Shown here: positions 1 through 7,572 of the stretch, piece by piece
How positions within the stretch are numbered: position 1 is the stretch's first letter
How the letters are laid out: the number at the start of each line of letters is the position of its first letter
Origin: Gammaproteobacteria bacterium
GTDB taxonomy: Bacteria; Pseudomonadota; Gammaproteobacteria; Pseudomonadales; Azotimanducaceae
Length of the DNA: 64,000 bases
Direction of reading: 5' to 3'
NCBI GenBank assembly: GCA_026708185.1
Contig: JAPOVK010000018.1
Coordinates: forward strand, 91,298 to 155,297
Position numbers and translations under genes: made by a program
Notes under the pieces: generated by a model
The model's input: the letters and a program-made list of their open reading frames with translations, nothing else
Databases searched by the model: none
What the model was told of the DNA's origin: nothing

Positions 1-2
1 AT

Positions 3-227
3 GGCCGGGTCCACACGGCCATCGCCCCGGCGAGCAGAACCGCGGTCGCCTACTTCGAGGCGCCGGTTCGTGTGCGGATCGATCCGCGCTGGTTCACGGG
101 CGACGCTGAGCTGACCTGGTACGAGCCCGCGACTGGCGCGGTGGTTGGGACGGCAACCGCCCGGGAACCAACCTGCGTCAAGCCACCGACGTCCGGGGAT
201 GCCGTACTGGTGATGCGTCCCCGCTAG
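3..227 (+). CDS. C-terminal fragment of a secreted glycosidase-like protein (collagen-binding-2-like tail)
   Basis: An open frame enters from the left edge and stops at 225-227, giving the last 74 residues of a larger protein. The fragment reads as a small beta-sandwich tail, with a WYEPATG segment and an ending close to GDAVLVMRPR. This resembles the C-terminal 'putative collagen-binding' domain that follows DUF4038 glycosidase barrels, where a W-[YF]-[DE]-P-x-T-G turn and a D-W/A-V-L-V-L ending are usual. The assignment comes from pattern recall, and the catalytic part lies outside the window. Its last 50 bases overlap the end of the convergent MFS gene. Confidence 0.5.
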   Translation, partial: GRVHTAIAPASRTAVAYFEAPVRVRIDPRWFTGDAELTWYEPATGAVVGTATAREPTCVKPPTSGDAVLVMRPR

Positions 228-1515
228 GCTGCTCTAGGGCCGCAAGTCGCGCCGTGTGCGCCGACTGGTTGTAGAACAGCAAGAGTCCAGCCGAGACCGC
301 GAGCAGCGCGCCCATGATCAGGAAGTCCTGGGCGAAGGTGAGGTGGTCGCCGACCACAGCCATGGTCCCCGAGCCCACTGTCCGGCTCAAGTTGGCCAGC
401 GACATGTAGATGGCGAACTGCGTCGCGGCGATCCGTGGCCAGCACAGGTTCATGAACAGCGCGATCGTGGCCACGAAGATCAACTGCGTAAACAGATAGA
501 TCAGCCCCGCGAGCACCAGAACCTGGTCGCGTTCCTCCCACAAGGAGGGCAGCGAGCCGGCCACAAGGTGACACGCCGCGCTGCCGGCCAAGGCGACCAG
601 CAGGAACCGCTTGGCCCCGTGCCGATCGATGACGAATCCGAGCATCGCGCCGGCGAAGGCCGACGCCAGACCGACAGCGGCCGTGAAATTGGCGTACTCA
701 ATGGTGGTGTAGCCGAGCTGTTCAACGGCGAACACCGGGAACACCGCGACTTCCATCCCGTCGCGAACGCGATTGATGAACTCCACAGCGACAAGAAGGA
801 GACTCATCGGCAGGAACAGCACGCGCATCAGGTCGGCGAAGATGGAACGGAATCCGCGCTTGGCCGTCTCCGCTCGTTCCGTGGCCCGGCCTTCGGTCCA
901 TGGCAGCAGGCGCTCTCCAGGACGCTCGCGAACGACCGTGGCAAACACGAAGACGATCGCAAGCATGGCTGCGCACGCCATCGCGCCGGCGGCCAGACCC
1001 CACTGCGCCAACAGGTAGCCGCAAACCGCACCGAAGGCCGCCCTGCCGGCGCTCTGGCCAAAACCCATGAATGCGTTGGCGCGGCCCCGTTCGTCCATCT
1101 CAAGGACGTCGATCGCCATACCGTCGACGGCAACGTCCTGTGTCGCGGCGAACGCATTGACCAGGAACCCCGCCGCCATCAGGGGAACGAGGGACACATC
1201 CGCACCGAGCGGAACGAAGGCCAAGGCGATCAGCGACAGCGTCAAGCCGGCCTGGGCGGCGAGGACCCAGGGTCGGCGGAAGCCCATGGCCGGAAACTTG
1301 AACCGATCCATGAACGGGCCGCCGAGCAGCTTGATGGCCCAAGGCAAGGCAACGACGGTGCCCACCAGCGCCACATCGCTGACGCCGTATCCGAGTTCGG
1401 CAAGGCGCGGCGGGATGGCCACGGACAGCAGCCCCAGCGGGACGCCTTGCGCGAAATAGCAGGACGTGAGTAGCGCGAAGCGCAACCAGCGCAGTTCGCT
1501 CAAGCTCGTTTTCAC
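178..1515 (-). CDS. AmpG-like major facilitator superfamily permease
   Basis: This 445-residue protein has about twelve hydrophobic segments and the MFS layout. The N-terminus, with a YFAQGVPLGLL segment in the first helix, resembles AmpG-type muropeptide permeases and related inner-membrane transporters. A cytoplasmic loop around residues 195-225 separates the two six-helix halves. The substrate cannot be read from the sequence; AmpG itself imports GlcNAc-anhydromuropeptides, but many relatives have other substrates. Translation starts at GTG, with no strong ribosome-binding site. It lies 32 bp downstream of the ArsC-like gene on the same strand, so the two may be co-transcribed. The 3' end overlaps the convergent gene at the window edge. 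Confidence 0.8.
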   Translation of the reverse strand: MKTSLSELRWLRFALLTSCYFAQGVPLGLLSVAIPPRLAELGYGVSDVALVGTVVALPWAIKLLGGPFMDRFKFPAMGFRRPWVLAAQAGLTLSLIALAFVPLGADVSLVPLMAAGFLVNAFAATQDVAVDGMAIDVLEMDERGRANAFMGFGQSAGRAAFGAVCGYLLAQWGLAAGAMACAAMLAIVFVFATVVRERPGERLLPWTEGRATERAETAKRGFRSIFADLMRVLFLPMSLLLVAVEFINRVRDGMEVAVFPVFAVEQLGYTTIEYANFTAAVGLASAFAGAMLGFVIDRHGAKRFLLVALAGSAACHLVAGSLPSLWEERDQVLVLAGLIYLFTQLIFVATIALFMNLCWPRIAATQFAIYMSLANLSRTVGSGTMAVVGDHLTFAQDFLIMGALLAVSAGLLLFYNQSAHTARLAALEQPSGDASPVRHPRTSVA

Positions 1516-1547
1516 GATGTCAGGCGCCAGCCGTGAACGACGCCGCT

Positions 1548-1907
1548 CTAGAGCAAACTGGCCACTTTTTCCGACGGCCTCGCGATGACCGCCCGTTCGC
1601 CCCTGACGACCACCGGCCGCTGCATGAGCTTGGGGTTCTCCGCGAGTAGCCGCGCCACCTGCTCCGCTTCAGTGAAGTCGGTGGCATCCAAGCCGAGATC
1701 CTTGAAGTTCTGGTCCTTGCGCACCAAGTCCGCTGGGGCATCGTCGATCAGGTCAAGGACGCGCCGTATCGTGTCCTCGTCCAAGGGGTTCCTAAGGTAC
1801 TCGACAACCTCGAAGTCGACGCCGTGCTCGCGAAGGATCTCCAATGCACCCCGGGACTTGCTGCAGGCCGGGTTGTGGTAGATGACGATGTGGTCATGTG
1901 CTCGCAT
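1548..1907 (-). CDS. arsC: ArsC-family arsenate reductase-like protein
   Basis: This 119-residue thioredoxin-fold protein belongs to the glutaredoxin-coupled ArsC/YfgD family. The active-site segment HNPACSKSR carries the nucleophilic Cys at residue 15. Arg63, Arg97 and Arg110 (in RPVVV and RPSEKV) match the three arginines that bind oxyanion in R773 ArsC. Family members reduce arsenate to arsenite through a glutathione/glutaredoxin relay, although YfgD-type members lack proven activity. I chose the ATG at 1907 because the homology begins there and a GGAGG lies about 12 bases upstream. No arsR or arsB is nearby, so a true resistance role is uncertain. The start overlaps the end of the DUF222 remnant by 14 bp. 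Confidence 0.85.
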   Translation of the reverse strand: MRAHDHIVIYHNPACSKSRGALEILREHGVDFEVVEYLRNPLDEDTIRRVLDLIDDAPADLVRKDQNFKDLGLDATDFTEAEQVARLLAENPKLMQRPVVVRGERAVIARPSEKVASLL

Positions 1908-2424
1908 GGGCGCCGGTGTCCTCCGCTGAAATCGGCGCGGAGTATATCTGCGGGCGCAAGGCGCTGCGATGTGACTCGGCGGTTGGCTCACCGGTTTGGC
2001 CGAGACTTTCGCGACACAGGCGGACGCAGTAGTCCTTGACCTGCGCATCGCTCATGACGCGAGCCAGCGCCAGTAGCGAGGCCTCTTGGGCAAATGTCGC
2101 CACGGACGCCAAGGCCTTGACCTTGGCGTAGGACAAGTCGCCGACCTCGAAAGCGGCCTCGATTCTCGGAAGATTGAGCAGCGTATAGGCCACACGGAGC
2201 TGCTCGCGTGCCTCGTCCCGTGGGATCCCGCAGGTCGATTGAAGCCAAGCCGGCGTGTCGACCGATCCGCGCGGCCCCCGGCCCACGCCCTTGTAGGCGC
2301 GATGCAGGTCGAACTCGCGCAGTCGGATCAGAAAGCGACAGCGGTCGCGGGCGAGCGCACGGTGACTGTCCAGCACGTCGCCGGCCAGGGACTCGGGGGT
2401 CTGCCCCGGGTTCATGACGTCCAT
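1894..2424 (-). pseudogene. Truncated DUF222 (HNH-endonuclease-associated) gene
   Basis: The 176-residue product carries only the N-terminal part of DUF222. Typical features are a RFLIRLREFD helix, a WL..TCGIPRDEAREQLRVA segment and GDLSYAKVKALASVAT. Full DUF222 proteins usually run past 400 residues and end in an HNH nuclease domain; here the frame leaves the family after about residue 140 and stops inside the ArsC start region. This looks like a 3' deletion. The ATG at 2424 has an excellent GAAGGAGAAACC ribosome-binding site, so the fragment may still be translated. DUF222/HNH genes are often multicopy and mobile-like in high-GC genomes. A deliberate short DUF222 protein is possible but less likely. 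Confidence 0.75.
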
Positions 2425-2433
2425 GGTTTCTCC

Positions 2434-2485
2434 TTCTCCTTTTGCCTTTTGCCTTTGCCTGCCTTTTGCCTGCCTTTGGCTTTCT
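2434..2485 (-). repeat. Purine-rich short-repeat leader of the DUF222 fragment
   Basis: The sense strand is built from near-tandem GGCAAA(A) and GGCAGGCAAA units and passes directly into the ribosome-binding site of the DUF222 remnant. It forms a low-complexity, G/A-rich 5' leader unlike the surrounding DNA. The rest of the 275-bp gap up to 2699 holds the presumed back-to-back promoters. An AT-rich patch with TATATAGT on the minus strand around 2563-2575 is a plausible -10 region. Confidence 0.55.
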
Positions 2486-2699
2486 GGCGAGTCCGCCCTT
2501 CGGCGGTGACTGGGGCGACGGCCGGCGTCGCGACCGACAGGTCCCCAATACGCAATACCTGTAACTATATACAGTAGAAGAACCACGTCAACAGCCTGTG
2601 GAGAAATGTCGAACAACCGCGCAGCGTGCCGACCCGACGACACCGATGACAAGGACGTTGCGGTGCGTCATGCTCGACGAACCGAAGGAGGGACCGCCG

Positions 2700-3797
2700 A
2701 TGCAGGAACAGGAATCCGTAGACCCGTTCGCCGACGACGCCTTGCCGGAGATCGCCGACGTTCGTGCCGGCGAGAACCTCGAGTGGCCACGGATCGAGGA
2801 GTACTGTCGCGAACGCCTGCCGCCGGCCGTCGACACCGCGGGACCGTTCGAGGTCCTGCAGTTTCCGAACGGTTCGGCGAATCTCACCTACCTGATGCGT
2901 TTCGGCACGACCGAACTGGTTCTGCGCAGGCCGCCCTTCGGCACGCTCGCACCCGGCGCTCACGACATGAAGCGCGAATACCGCGTCCTCTCGCGCCTCT
3001 GGCGGGTGTTCGACGCCGCTCCCCGCGCGTATCTGTTCTGCGACGACCCCGCCATCGGCGGCGCGGATTTCTTCGTCATGGAGCGCCGGTGCGGGGAAGT
3101 GATCCGCGGCGTTATCCCGGTGTCGATGCGTGACCACGAACACGTGGGGCATCGCGTCGGCATGGCGTTGATCGAGCGCATCGCCGAGTTCCACGGCCTC
3201 GATCCGGCCGTCGCGGACCTGACTCGCCTTGGCCGGCCGGACGGTTTCGTGGCACGGCAACTGCGCGGCTGGAAGCAGCGATGGGACCTGGTGGCGGACG
3301 ACCGCTACGACGCCGTCATGACGGATCTGCACGCCCGGCTCGAAGCCACGCTGCCGGAACCGCAGCGTGTGTCACTCGTGCACAACGATCTCAAGCTCGA
3401 CAACTGCATGTTCGATCCCGCCGACCCGGACCGCGTGACAAGCTTCTTCGACTGGGACATGACGACGCTCGGCGACCCCTTGATCGACATCGGCACGCTG
3501 CTCAACTACTGGCCGGATGCACAGGACAGCGTTGCCGAGAAGCGCTTCAACCACGCAGGCATGGAACGGATGGGGCTGCCGTCGCGCGCCGAGATCGTCG
3601 CACGCTACGGACAACGCAGCGGTCTCGACCTGTCGTTCATCGGCTGGTACGAGGCGTTTGCGCTGTGGAAGACAGCCACCGTGATCCAACAGCTCCACCA
3701 CCGCTGGAAGGTGGGCGACTCGTCCGACCCGCGCATGGAAACCGTGGCGGAACCCCTGCCCAGATTGATCCACAACGCCGCGAGGTCGTTGGCGTAG
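2700..3797 (+). CDS. APH/choline-kinase-like phosphotransferase family protein
   Basis: This 365-residue protein has the aminoglycoside-phosphotransferase kinase fold. The catalytic loop HNDLKLDNCMFD lies at about residues 228-239 and the metal-binding FDWDMTTLGDP segment at about 250-260. The N-lobe includes a LVLRRPPFGTLAPGAHDMKREY stretch shared with the kinase domain of eukaryotic ACAD10/ACAD11. Bacterial relatives sit in fatty-acid, steroid or hydroxy-acid degradation loci and probably phosphorylate a small substrate or a hydroxyacyl-CoA. The ATG at 2700 is preceded by GAAGGAGGG at good spacing; earlier in-frame starts lack this. The SDR gene follows 39 bp later on the same strand. Confidence 0.85.
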   Translation: MQEQESVDPFADDALPEIADVRAGENLEWPRIEEYCRERLPPAVDTAGPFEVLQFPNGSANLTYLMRFGTTELVLRRPPFGTLAPGAHDMKREYRVLSRLWRVFDAAPRAYLFCDDPAIGGADFFVMERRCGEVIRGVIPVSMRDHEHVGHRVGMALIERIAEFHGLDPAVADLTRLGRPDGFVARQLRGWKQRWDLVADDRYDAVMTDLHARLEATLPEPQRVSLVHNDLKLDNCMFDPADPDRVTSFFDWDMTTLGDPLIDIGTLLNYWPDAQDSVAEKRFNHAGMERMGLPSRAEIVARYGQRSGLDLSFIGWYEAFALWKTATVIQQLHHRWKVGDSSDPRMETVAEPLPRLIHNAARSLA

Positions 3798-3836
3798 ACT
3801 GCGCCGCAACGCAAGCACCCCAAGGATAATCAAGCG

Positions 3837-4640
3837 ATGGCAGACAGGTTGGCTGGCAAGGTGGCCGTGATCACCGGCGGCAACAGTGGCATCGGCGAGG
3901 GCACCGCCGAGCTTTTCGTCAAGGAAGGCGCCAAGGTGATCCTCATGGCCCGGCGGGAGGAACAAGGCCGTCGGGTCGAGGGCGCGCTGCGCGATGCCGG
4001 TGGCGAGGCGACCTTCATCGCCTGCGATGTCGGCGACCACGACTCGGTGACCCGTGCGGTTGCCCAAGCCGCCGACACCTACGGTGCAATCCACGTCCTG
4101 TTCAACAACGCCGGCGGCGGCGCCGGCAGTCGTTTCCCCAACGAGCCCAATGCGGAGTGGCAGCGCGTCATACATACCAACCTGACGGGCACGTTCTACG
4201 TCAGCCAAGCGGTCTGGCCGCACCTCGTCGCAGCCGGTGGCGGCGCCGTCGTCAACATGTCGTCGCTGGCCGCGCAACGCGGCTTCAGTTCGCGGATGCA
4301 GGACGAGTTCGGAACCACGTCGGCGTCGTACTACGCCGCCAAGGCCGGCGTCGACGCCTTGACCCGCTACATGGCGGGCGTCGGTGGTCGCGACAACATT
4401 CGCGTCAACTGCGTGCGCCCTGGCCAGATCCTGACGCCTGGCGCGACCGGGGGCACGAGCAACGATCCCGACGGCGGTCGGCACGTCTTCAAGAAGATGT
4501 TCGATTTCGCGCAGATCGTGCAGGGACCCGGGTATCCACGCGACGTCGCCAACCTCGTGCTCTTCCTCTCGTGCGACGAATCGCGCTTCATCTCCGGCGA
4601 GATCATCAACATCGACGGCGGGGTCGCGGCGAAGATCTGA
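3837..4640 (+). CDS. Short-chain dehydrogenase/reductase (SDR)
   Basis: This 267-residue classical SDR has the nucleotide-binding TGGNSGIG motif at about residues 13-20, an NNAG motif near 90, a catalytic Ser near 142, and Tyr165 with Lys169 in SYYAAK. The C-terminal ISGEIINIDGG is the usual end of the fold. It should oxidise an alcohol or reduce a ketone with NAD(P)(H). It probably acts with the upstream kinase and downstream monooxygenase, because all three run in the same direction with short gaps. The substrate is unknown. An AAGGA lies about 12 bases before the ATG. Confidence 0.9.
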   Translation: MADRLAGKVAVITGGNSGIGEGTAELFVKEGAKVILMARREEQGRRVEGALRDAGGEATFIACDVGDHDSVTRAVAQAADTYGAIHVLFNNAGGGAGSRFPNEPNAEWQRVIHTNLTGTFYVSQAVWPHLVAAGGGAVVNMSSLAAQRGFSSRMQDEFGTTSASYYAAKAGVDALTRYMAGVGGRDNIRVNCVRPGQILTPGATGGTSNDPDGGRHVFKKMFDFAQIVQGPGYPRDVANLVLFLSCDESRFISGEIINIDGGVAAKI

Positions 4641-4702
4641 CGTGCTCTTTCTTGCGAGCGCCCCAAAGTCGGGTTCAGTACCTCGCGTACGCTCGGCACC
4701 GA

Positions 4703-4721
4703 CCCAAGGCCACACCGACCG
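4703..4721 (+). repeat. 19-bp dispersed repeat core, copy 1
   Basis: CCCAAGGCCACACCGACCG in the gap between the SDR and monooxygenase genes recurs exactly at 23495-23513, inside the N-terminal extension of the coq7 frame. The flanking bases are also alike (GTACGCTCGG here, GTGCGTCTCCGG there). A 13-base part of the unit with its left flank recurs near 62407-62419. This suggests a small degenerate repeat family. Confidence 0.5.
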
Positions 4722-4749
4722 GCCCCTCGCACTCCCCCGCTGAAGGCTC

Positions 4750-6000
4750 TTGGACGTCGCCGTCATAGGCGCGGGGGCTGCCGGCCTCGTCACCGCGCAC
4801 GAGCTTTTGTGCGCGGGCCACCGGGTCGCCGTGTTCGAGCGGTCACAATCGGTGGGCGGGTTGTGGAACTACGACGCCCGCGTCGAAGACGATCCGCTTG
4901 GCCAGCAGCCGAGCGAGCGCATCCACAGTTCGCTCTATTCGTCGTTGCGCGTAAATCTGCCGCGGGATCTCATGGCCTTCGAGGGCTACACCTTCGACAG
5001 TGCGGGCGGCGGCGACGACTGCTGGCCGCGCTATCCCCATCACGGCCGGGTGCTCGAATACCTGCGGCGCTTCGCGACCGACATGGGTGTTTCCGAGCAT
5101 GTTCGGCTGGGCCATCGGGTACGGGACGTCAGCCGCGTCTCTGCGACGCTTTGGCAGATCGATGGGCAGTCCTTCGATGCCGTGGCCGTCTGCAACGGGC
5201 ACTTCACGGAGCCGATCGTGCCCGCCATCCCCGGGCTCGGCGGCTTCCCCGGGACAGCGTTGCACAGCCACAACTACCGGCGGCCCGATGCCTTCGCCGG
5301 GGCGCGCGTCGTGCTGCTCGGCAGTTCCGTGTCCGGTCACGACCTGGCCCGAGAGATCGCCACGGTGGCACAGGAGGTCTACCTGTCGGGACGCCTATTC
5401 GCCGAGGCGCCACCGCTCCGCTCCCAGAGGGGTCCCGTCAAGCGCTGTCCACCGGTCGCACGCTTCAACAATGACGCCGTCGTCCTGGCCAACGGCGAGA
5501 TCGTCGCCGGCGTCGACGCGTTCATCTTCTGTACCGGCTACCACTATCGGTTCCCATTCTTGGCGACCACGGTGGCCAGCGTCTACGAAAACTGGGTGCA
5601 GGGGCTGTATCGGCAACTGGTGCCGGTCGAGGCGCCGCGTTGCGCATTCATCGGGCTGCCGTTCCGCATCGTGCCGTTCCCGCTCTTCCAGCGCCAGGCG
5701 CGCTGGTTCGCCCGGTACCTCAGTGGAGGATTCCCGCTGCCAGGCTTGGCCGAGCGGCGCCGTGAATACGCGGACCAAATCGCTCGTCTGCAATCGTCGG
5801 GCGTCGCGCCGCGACACTTTCACCGGCTGGGGAACGGGCAGATCGCCTATCTCAACTCGCTTGCCGCGCAGTGCGGCGACGACCCGGTTCCTGACTGGTT
5901 CACCGCCCTGTGGCAGGAGCACAACGCCAACGCCCAACGTCATCCCGCCGAATATCGGGACCGGCCGTTGGTCAACCGCGGCCCGAGCAAGGTCGTCTGA
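4750..6000 (+). CDS. FMO-like flavin-containing monooxygenase
   Basis: This 416-residue class B-type flavoprotein has an N-terminal FAD-binding GAGAAG at about residues 7-12, an NADPH-binding LLGSSVSG near 194, and between them the FMO signature FPGTALHSHNYR (F-x-G-x3-H-x3-Y/F). Such enzymes insert one oxygen atom into N- or S-containing nucleophiles or act as Baeyer-Villiger enzymes. The substrate is not evident. Translation probably starts at TTG 4750, five bases after GAAGG, with the beta strand MDVAVIGAG beginning immediately. fetB follows 17 bp downstream. An operon with the SDR is plausible, although 109 bp containing a dispersed repeat separates them. Confidence 0.88.
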   Translation: MDVAVIGAGAAGLVTAHELLCAGHRVAVFERSQSVGGLWNYDARVEDDPLGQQPSERIHSSLYSSLRVNLPRDLMAFEGYTFDSAGGGDDCWPRYPHHGRVLEYLRRFATDMGVSEHVRLGHRVRDVSRVSATLWQIDGQSFDAVAVCNGHFTEPIVPAIPGLGGFPGTALHSHNYRRPDAFAGARVVLLGSSVSGHDLAREIATVAQEVYLSGRLFAEAPPLRSQRGPVKRCPPVARFNNDAVVLANGEIVAGVDAFIFCTGYHYRFPFLATTVASVYENWVQGLYRQLVPVEAPRCAFIGLPFRIVPFPLFQRQARWFARYLSGGFPLPGLAERRREYADQIARLQSSGVAPRHFHRLGNGQIAYLNSLAAQCGDDPVPDWFTALWQEHNANAQRHPAEYRDRPLVNRGPSKVV

Positions 6001-6017
6001 TCGCACTGGAGACGCCC

Positions 6018-6737
6018 ATGGAAGACGCATTGACGACCATTCCCCTGTCCCGCCTCGCGATTTCCCTGGTACCGGTCGCCGTCGCTCTTGCGATTTTCGT
6101 GCGCTGGTCCTTGAGCGCCTGGAACGGCTTGTACGCGACGTTACGCATGCTGATCCAACTGGTGGCCATCGGCTACGCTCTCAGCTACATCTTCGACGCC
6201 AGTCAGCCCTATCTCGTCCTGATCGTGCTGCTCGTCATGATGGGCGCCGCGGCCTGGATCGCACTGCGACCGCTGGGGCCGCGCACGATGCAGCGCCTTG
6301 CTGTCGCGGTGGCGGCCATCGCCGTCAGCGGGATTGCGACGCTGGCGCTGGTCACGCAAGGCGTCCTCGTGCTCGACCCCTGGTACGAACCGCGCACGAT
6401 CATCCCGCTGGCGGGCATGATCTTCTCCGCTGCCATGAACGCGGTCAGCCTCGCCGCCGAGCGCCAGCACGCGGAACTGGCAGCCAACCACCCGCCACGG
6501 TCGGCTCGGAGCACGGCGTTCGACGCGGCGATGATCCCCCAAGTCAACACCCTATTCGCCGTCGGCCTGGTCGCCCTGCCCGGCATGATGACCGGGCAAA
6601 TCCTCTCGGGGGTCGAACCGCTCCTCGCGGTGCGCTACCAGATCATGGTCATGGCCATGCTGTTCGGCGTCTCGGGGATGTCGGCGGCCATGTACCTGGT
6701 CCTCGCCGAGCGGTTCGGCGTCGTCGGCCCGCGCTAG
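6018..6737 (+). CDS. fetB: FetB/UPF0014-family ABC permease, orphan
   Basis: This 239-residue membrane protein has about seven hydrophobic helices and the hallmark segments of the UPF0014/FetB (YbbM) family: IIPLAGMIFSAAMNAVSLA and LPGMMTGQILSG...AVRYQIMVM. E. coli FetAB is an ABC exporter linked to iron and oxidative-stress homeostasis, and FetB normally pairs with the ATPase FetA. No fetA lies beside it here. The ATG at 6018 fits the family N-terminus. The stop directly abuts the stop of the convergent hydratase gene, with no base between them. Confidence 0.85.
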   Translation: MEDALTTIPLSRLAISLVPVAVALAIFVRWSLSAWNGLYATLRMLIQLVAIGYALSYIFDASQPYLVLIVLLVMMGAAAWIALRPLGPRTMQRLAVAVAAIAVSGIATLALVTQGVLVLDPWYEPRTIIPLAGMIFSAAMNAVSLAAERQHAELAANHPPRSARSTAFDAAMIPQVNTLFAVGLVALPGMMTGQILSGVEPLLAVRYQIMVMAMLFGVSGMSAAMYLVLAERFGVVGPR

Positions 6738-7511
6738 CTACTCGCCGATCCAAGCGGCGGTACGCTTCTCCCGGAACGCGGCCATGCCTTCAGCGGCTTC
6801 GTCGCTGCGGAACATGCGCCCGCTCCACGCGGCTGTTTCCTCAAAGCCCTCCTCGATGGACAGTTGCGGTACGCGACGGACTAGCTTTTTGCATTCGACG
6901 ACCGCATTGGGCCCGCCCCGATTGATCATGTCGAGTTCCTCGTTGACCGCCGTCTCGAGGTCGGCACGCGACACCGCCCGGTGCGCGAAGCCCATCTCCA
7001 CCGCCTCGCTGCCCGTGAACCTCTTGCCCGTGACGAACAGGCGCATCGCGTGGTGCGTCCCAAGCTTCGGGATGCAGACCACGGAAATCACCGCGGGGAT
7101 CACGCCGATGCGGACTTCGCTGAAGCTGAACTGCGCTTCCTCCGCCGTCACGACGATGTCCGATGCCCCGACCAGGCCCAGGCCACCCGCGAACGCGGCC
7201 CCGTTGACCGCGGCGATCACTGGCTTGGGGCTTTCCATGATCGTGGTGAGGACCTGCGGATACGGTACGGATCGGCGCCCTTCGACCGACGCGCCCGGCG
7301 GGCTTTTGAGATCGGCCCCCGCGCAGAACGCCGGGTCGGTACCGGTGATGACGATGGAGCGCGCGGCCGGATCGTCGTTGGCGGCCAGCAAGTGGTCGTA
7401 GAGTTCACTTACTAGGACCGCCGACAGCGCGTTGCGGTTCTGCGGCCGATTCAACGTGATCCAGGCGGCACCGTTCTTGACTTCGTAGATCGTGGCTTCC
7501 AATTCAGCCAT
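6738..7511 (-). CDS. Enoyl-CoA hydratase, methylglutaconyl-CoA-hydratase-like
   Basis: This 257-residue crotonase has oxyanion-hole segments at CAGADL (about 63-68) and GAAFAGGLGL (about 105-113). The usual first catalytic Glu is replaced by Gly at about 112, while Glu132 in SEVRIG and the following PAVIS are kept. That pattern matches LiuC/AUH-type methylglutaconyl-CoA hydratases more closely than generic enoyl hydratases. It lies 61 bp downstream of the carboxylase alpha gene, as expected for a pathway that hydrates the carboxylated product to HMG-CoA. The ATG at 7511 follows GAGGA by seven bases and fits the start of the fold. Confidence 0.87.
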   Translation of the reverse strand: MAELEATIYEVKNGAAWITLNRPQNRNALSAVLVSELYDHLLAANDDPAARSIVITGTDPAFCAGADLKSPPGASVEGRRSVPYPQVLTTIMESPKPVIAAVNGAAFAGGLGLVGASDIVVTAEEAQFSFSEVRIGVIPAVISVVCIPKLGTHHAMRLFVTGKRFTGSEAVEMGFAHRAVSRADLETAVNEELDMINRGGPNAVVECKKLVRRVPQLSIEEGFEETAAWSGRMFRSDEAAEGMAAFREKRTAAWIGE

Positions 7512-7572
7512 TGCGGTTCCTCGCTTCGTAATGTTCAAGCAGCCGTGCAAAGGCGGCGCATCTATCACCCGG

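Noticed and set aside
256..1473. Long plus-strand frame opposite the MFS gene
   Set aside because: Its composition is that of a mirror frame in GC-rich DNA, with no recognisable domain and no good start; the minus-strand MFS is clear.
1548..1907. Arsenic resistance island
   Set aside because: Only an ArsC-like gene is present, with no regulator or efflux pump.
5000..6925. Long plus-strand frame across the monooxygenase and fetB genes
   Set aside because: It is Arg/Ser-rich and spans two well-supported genes in other frames, with no domain.
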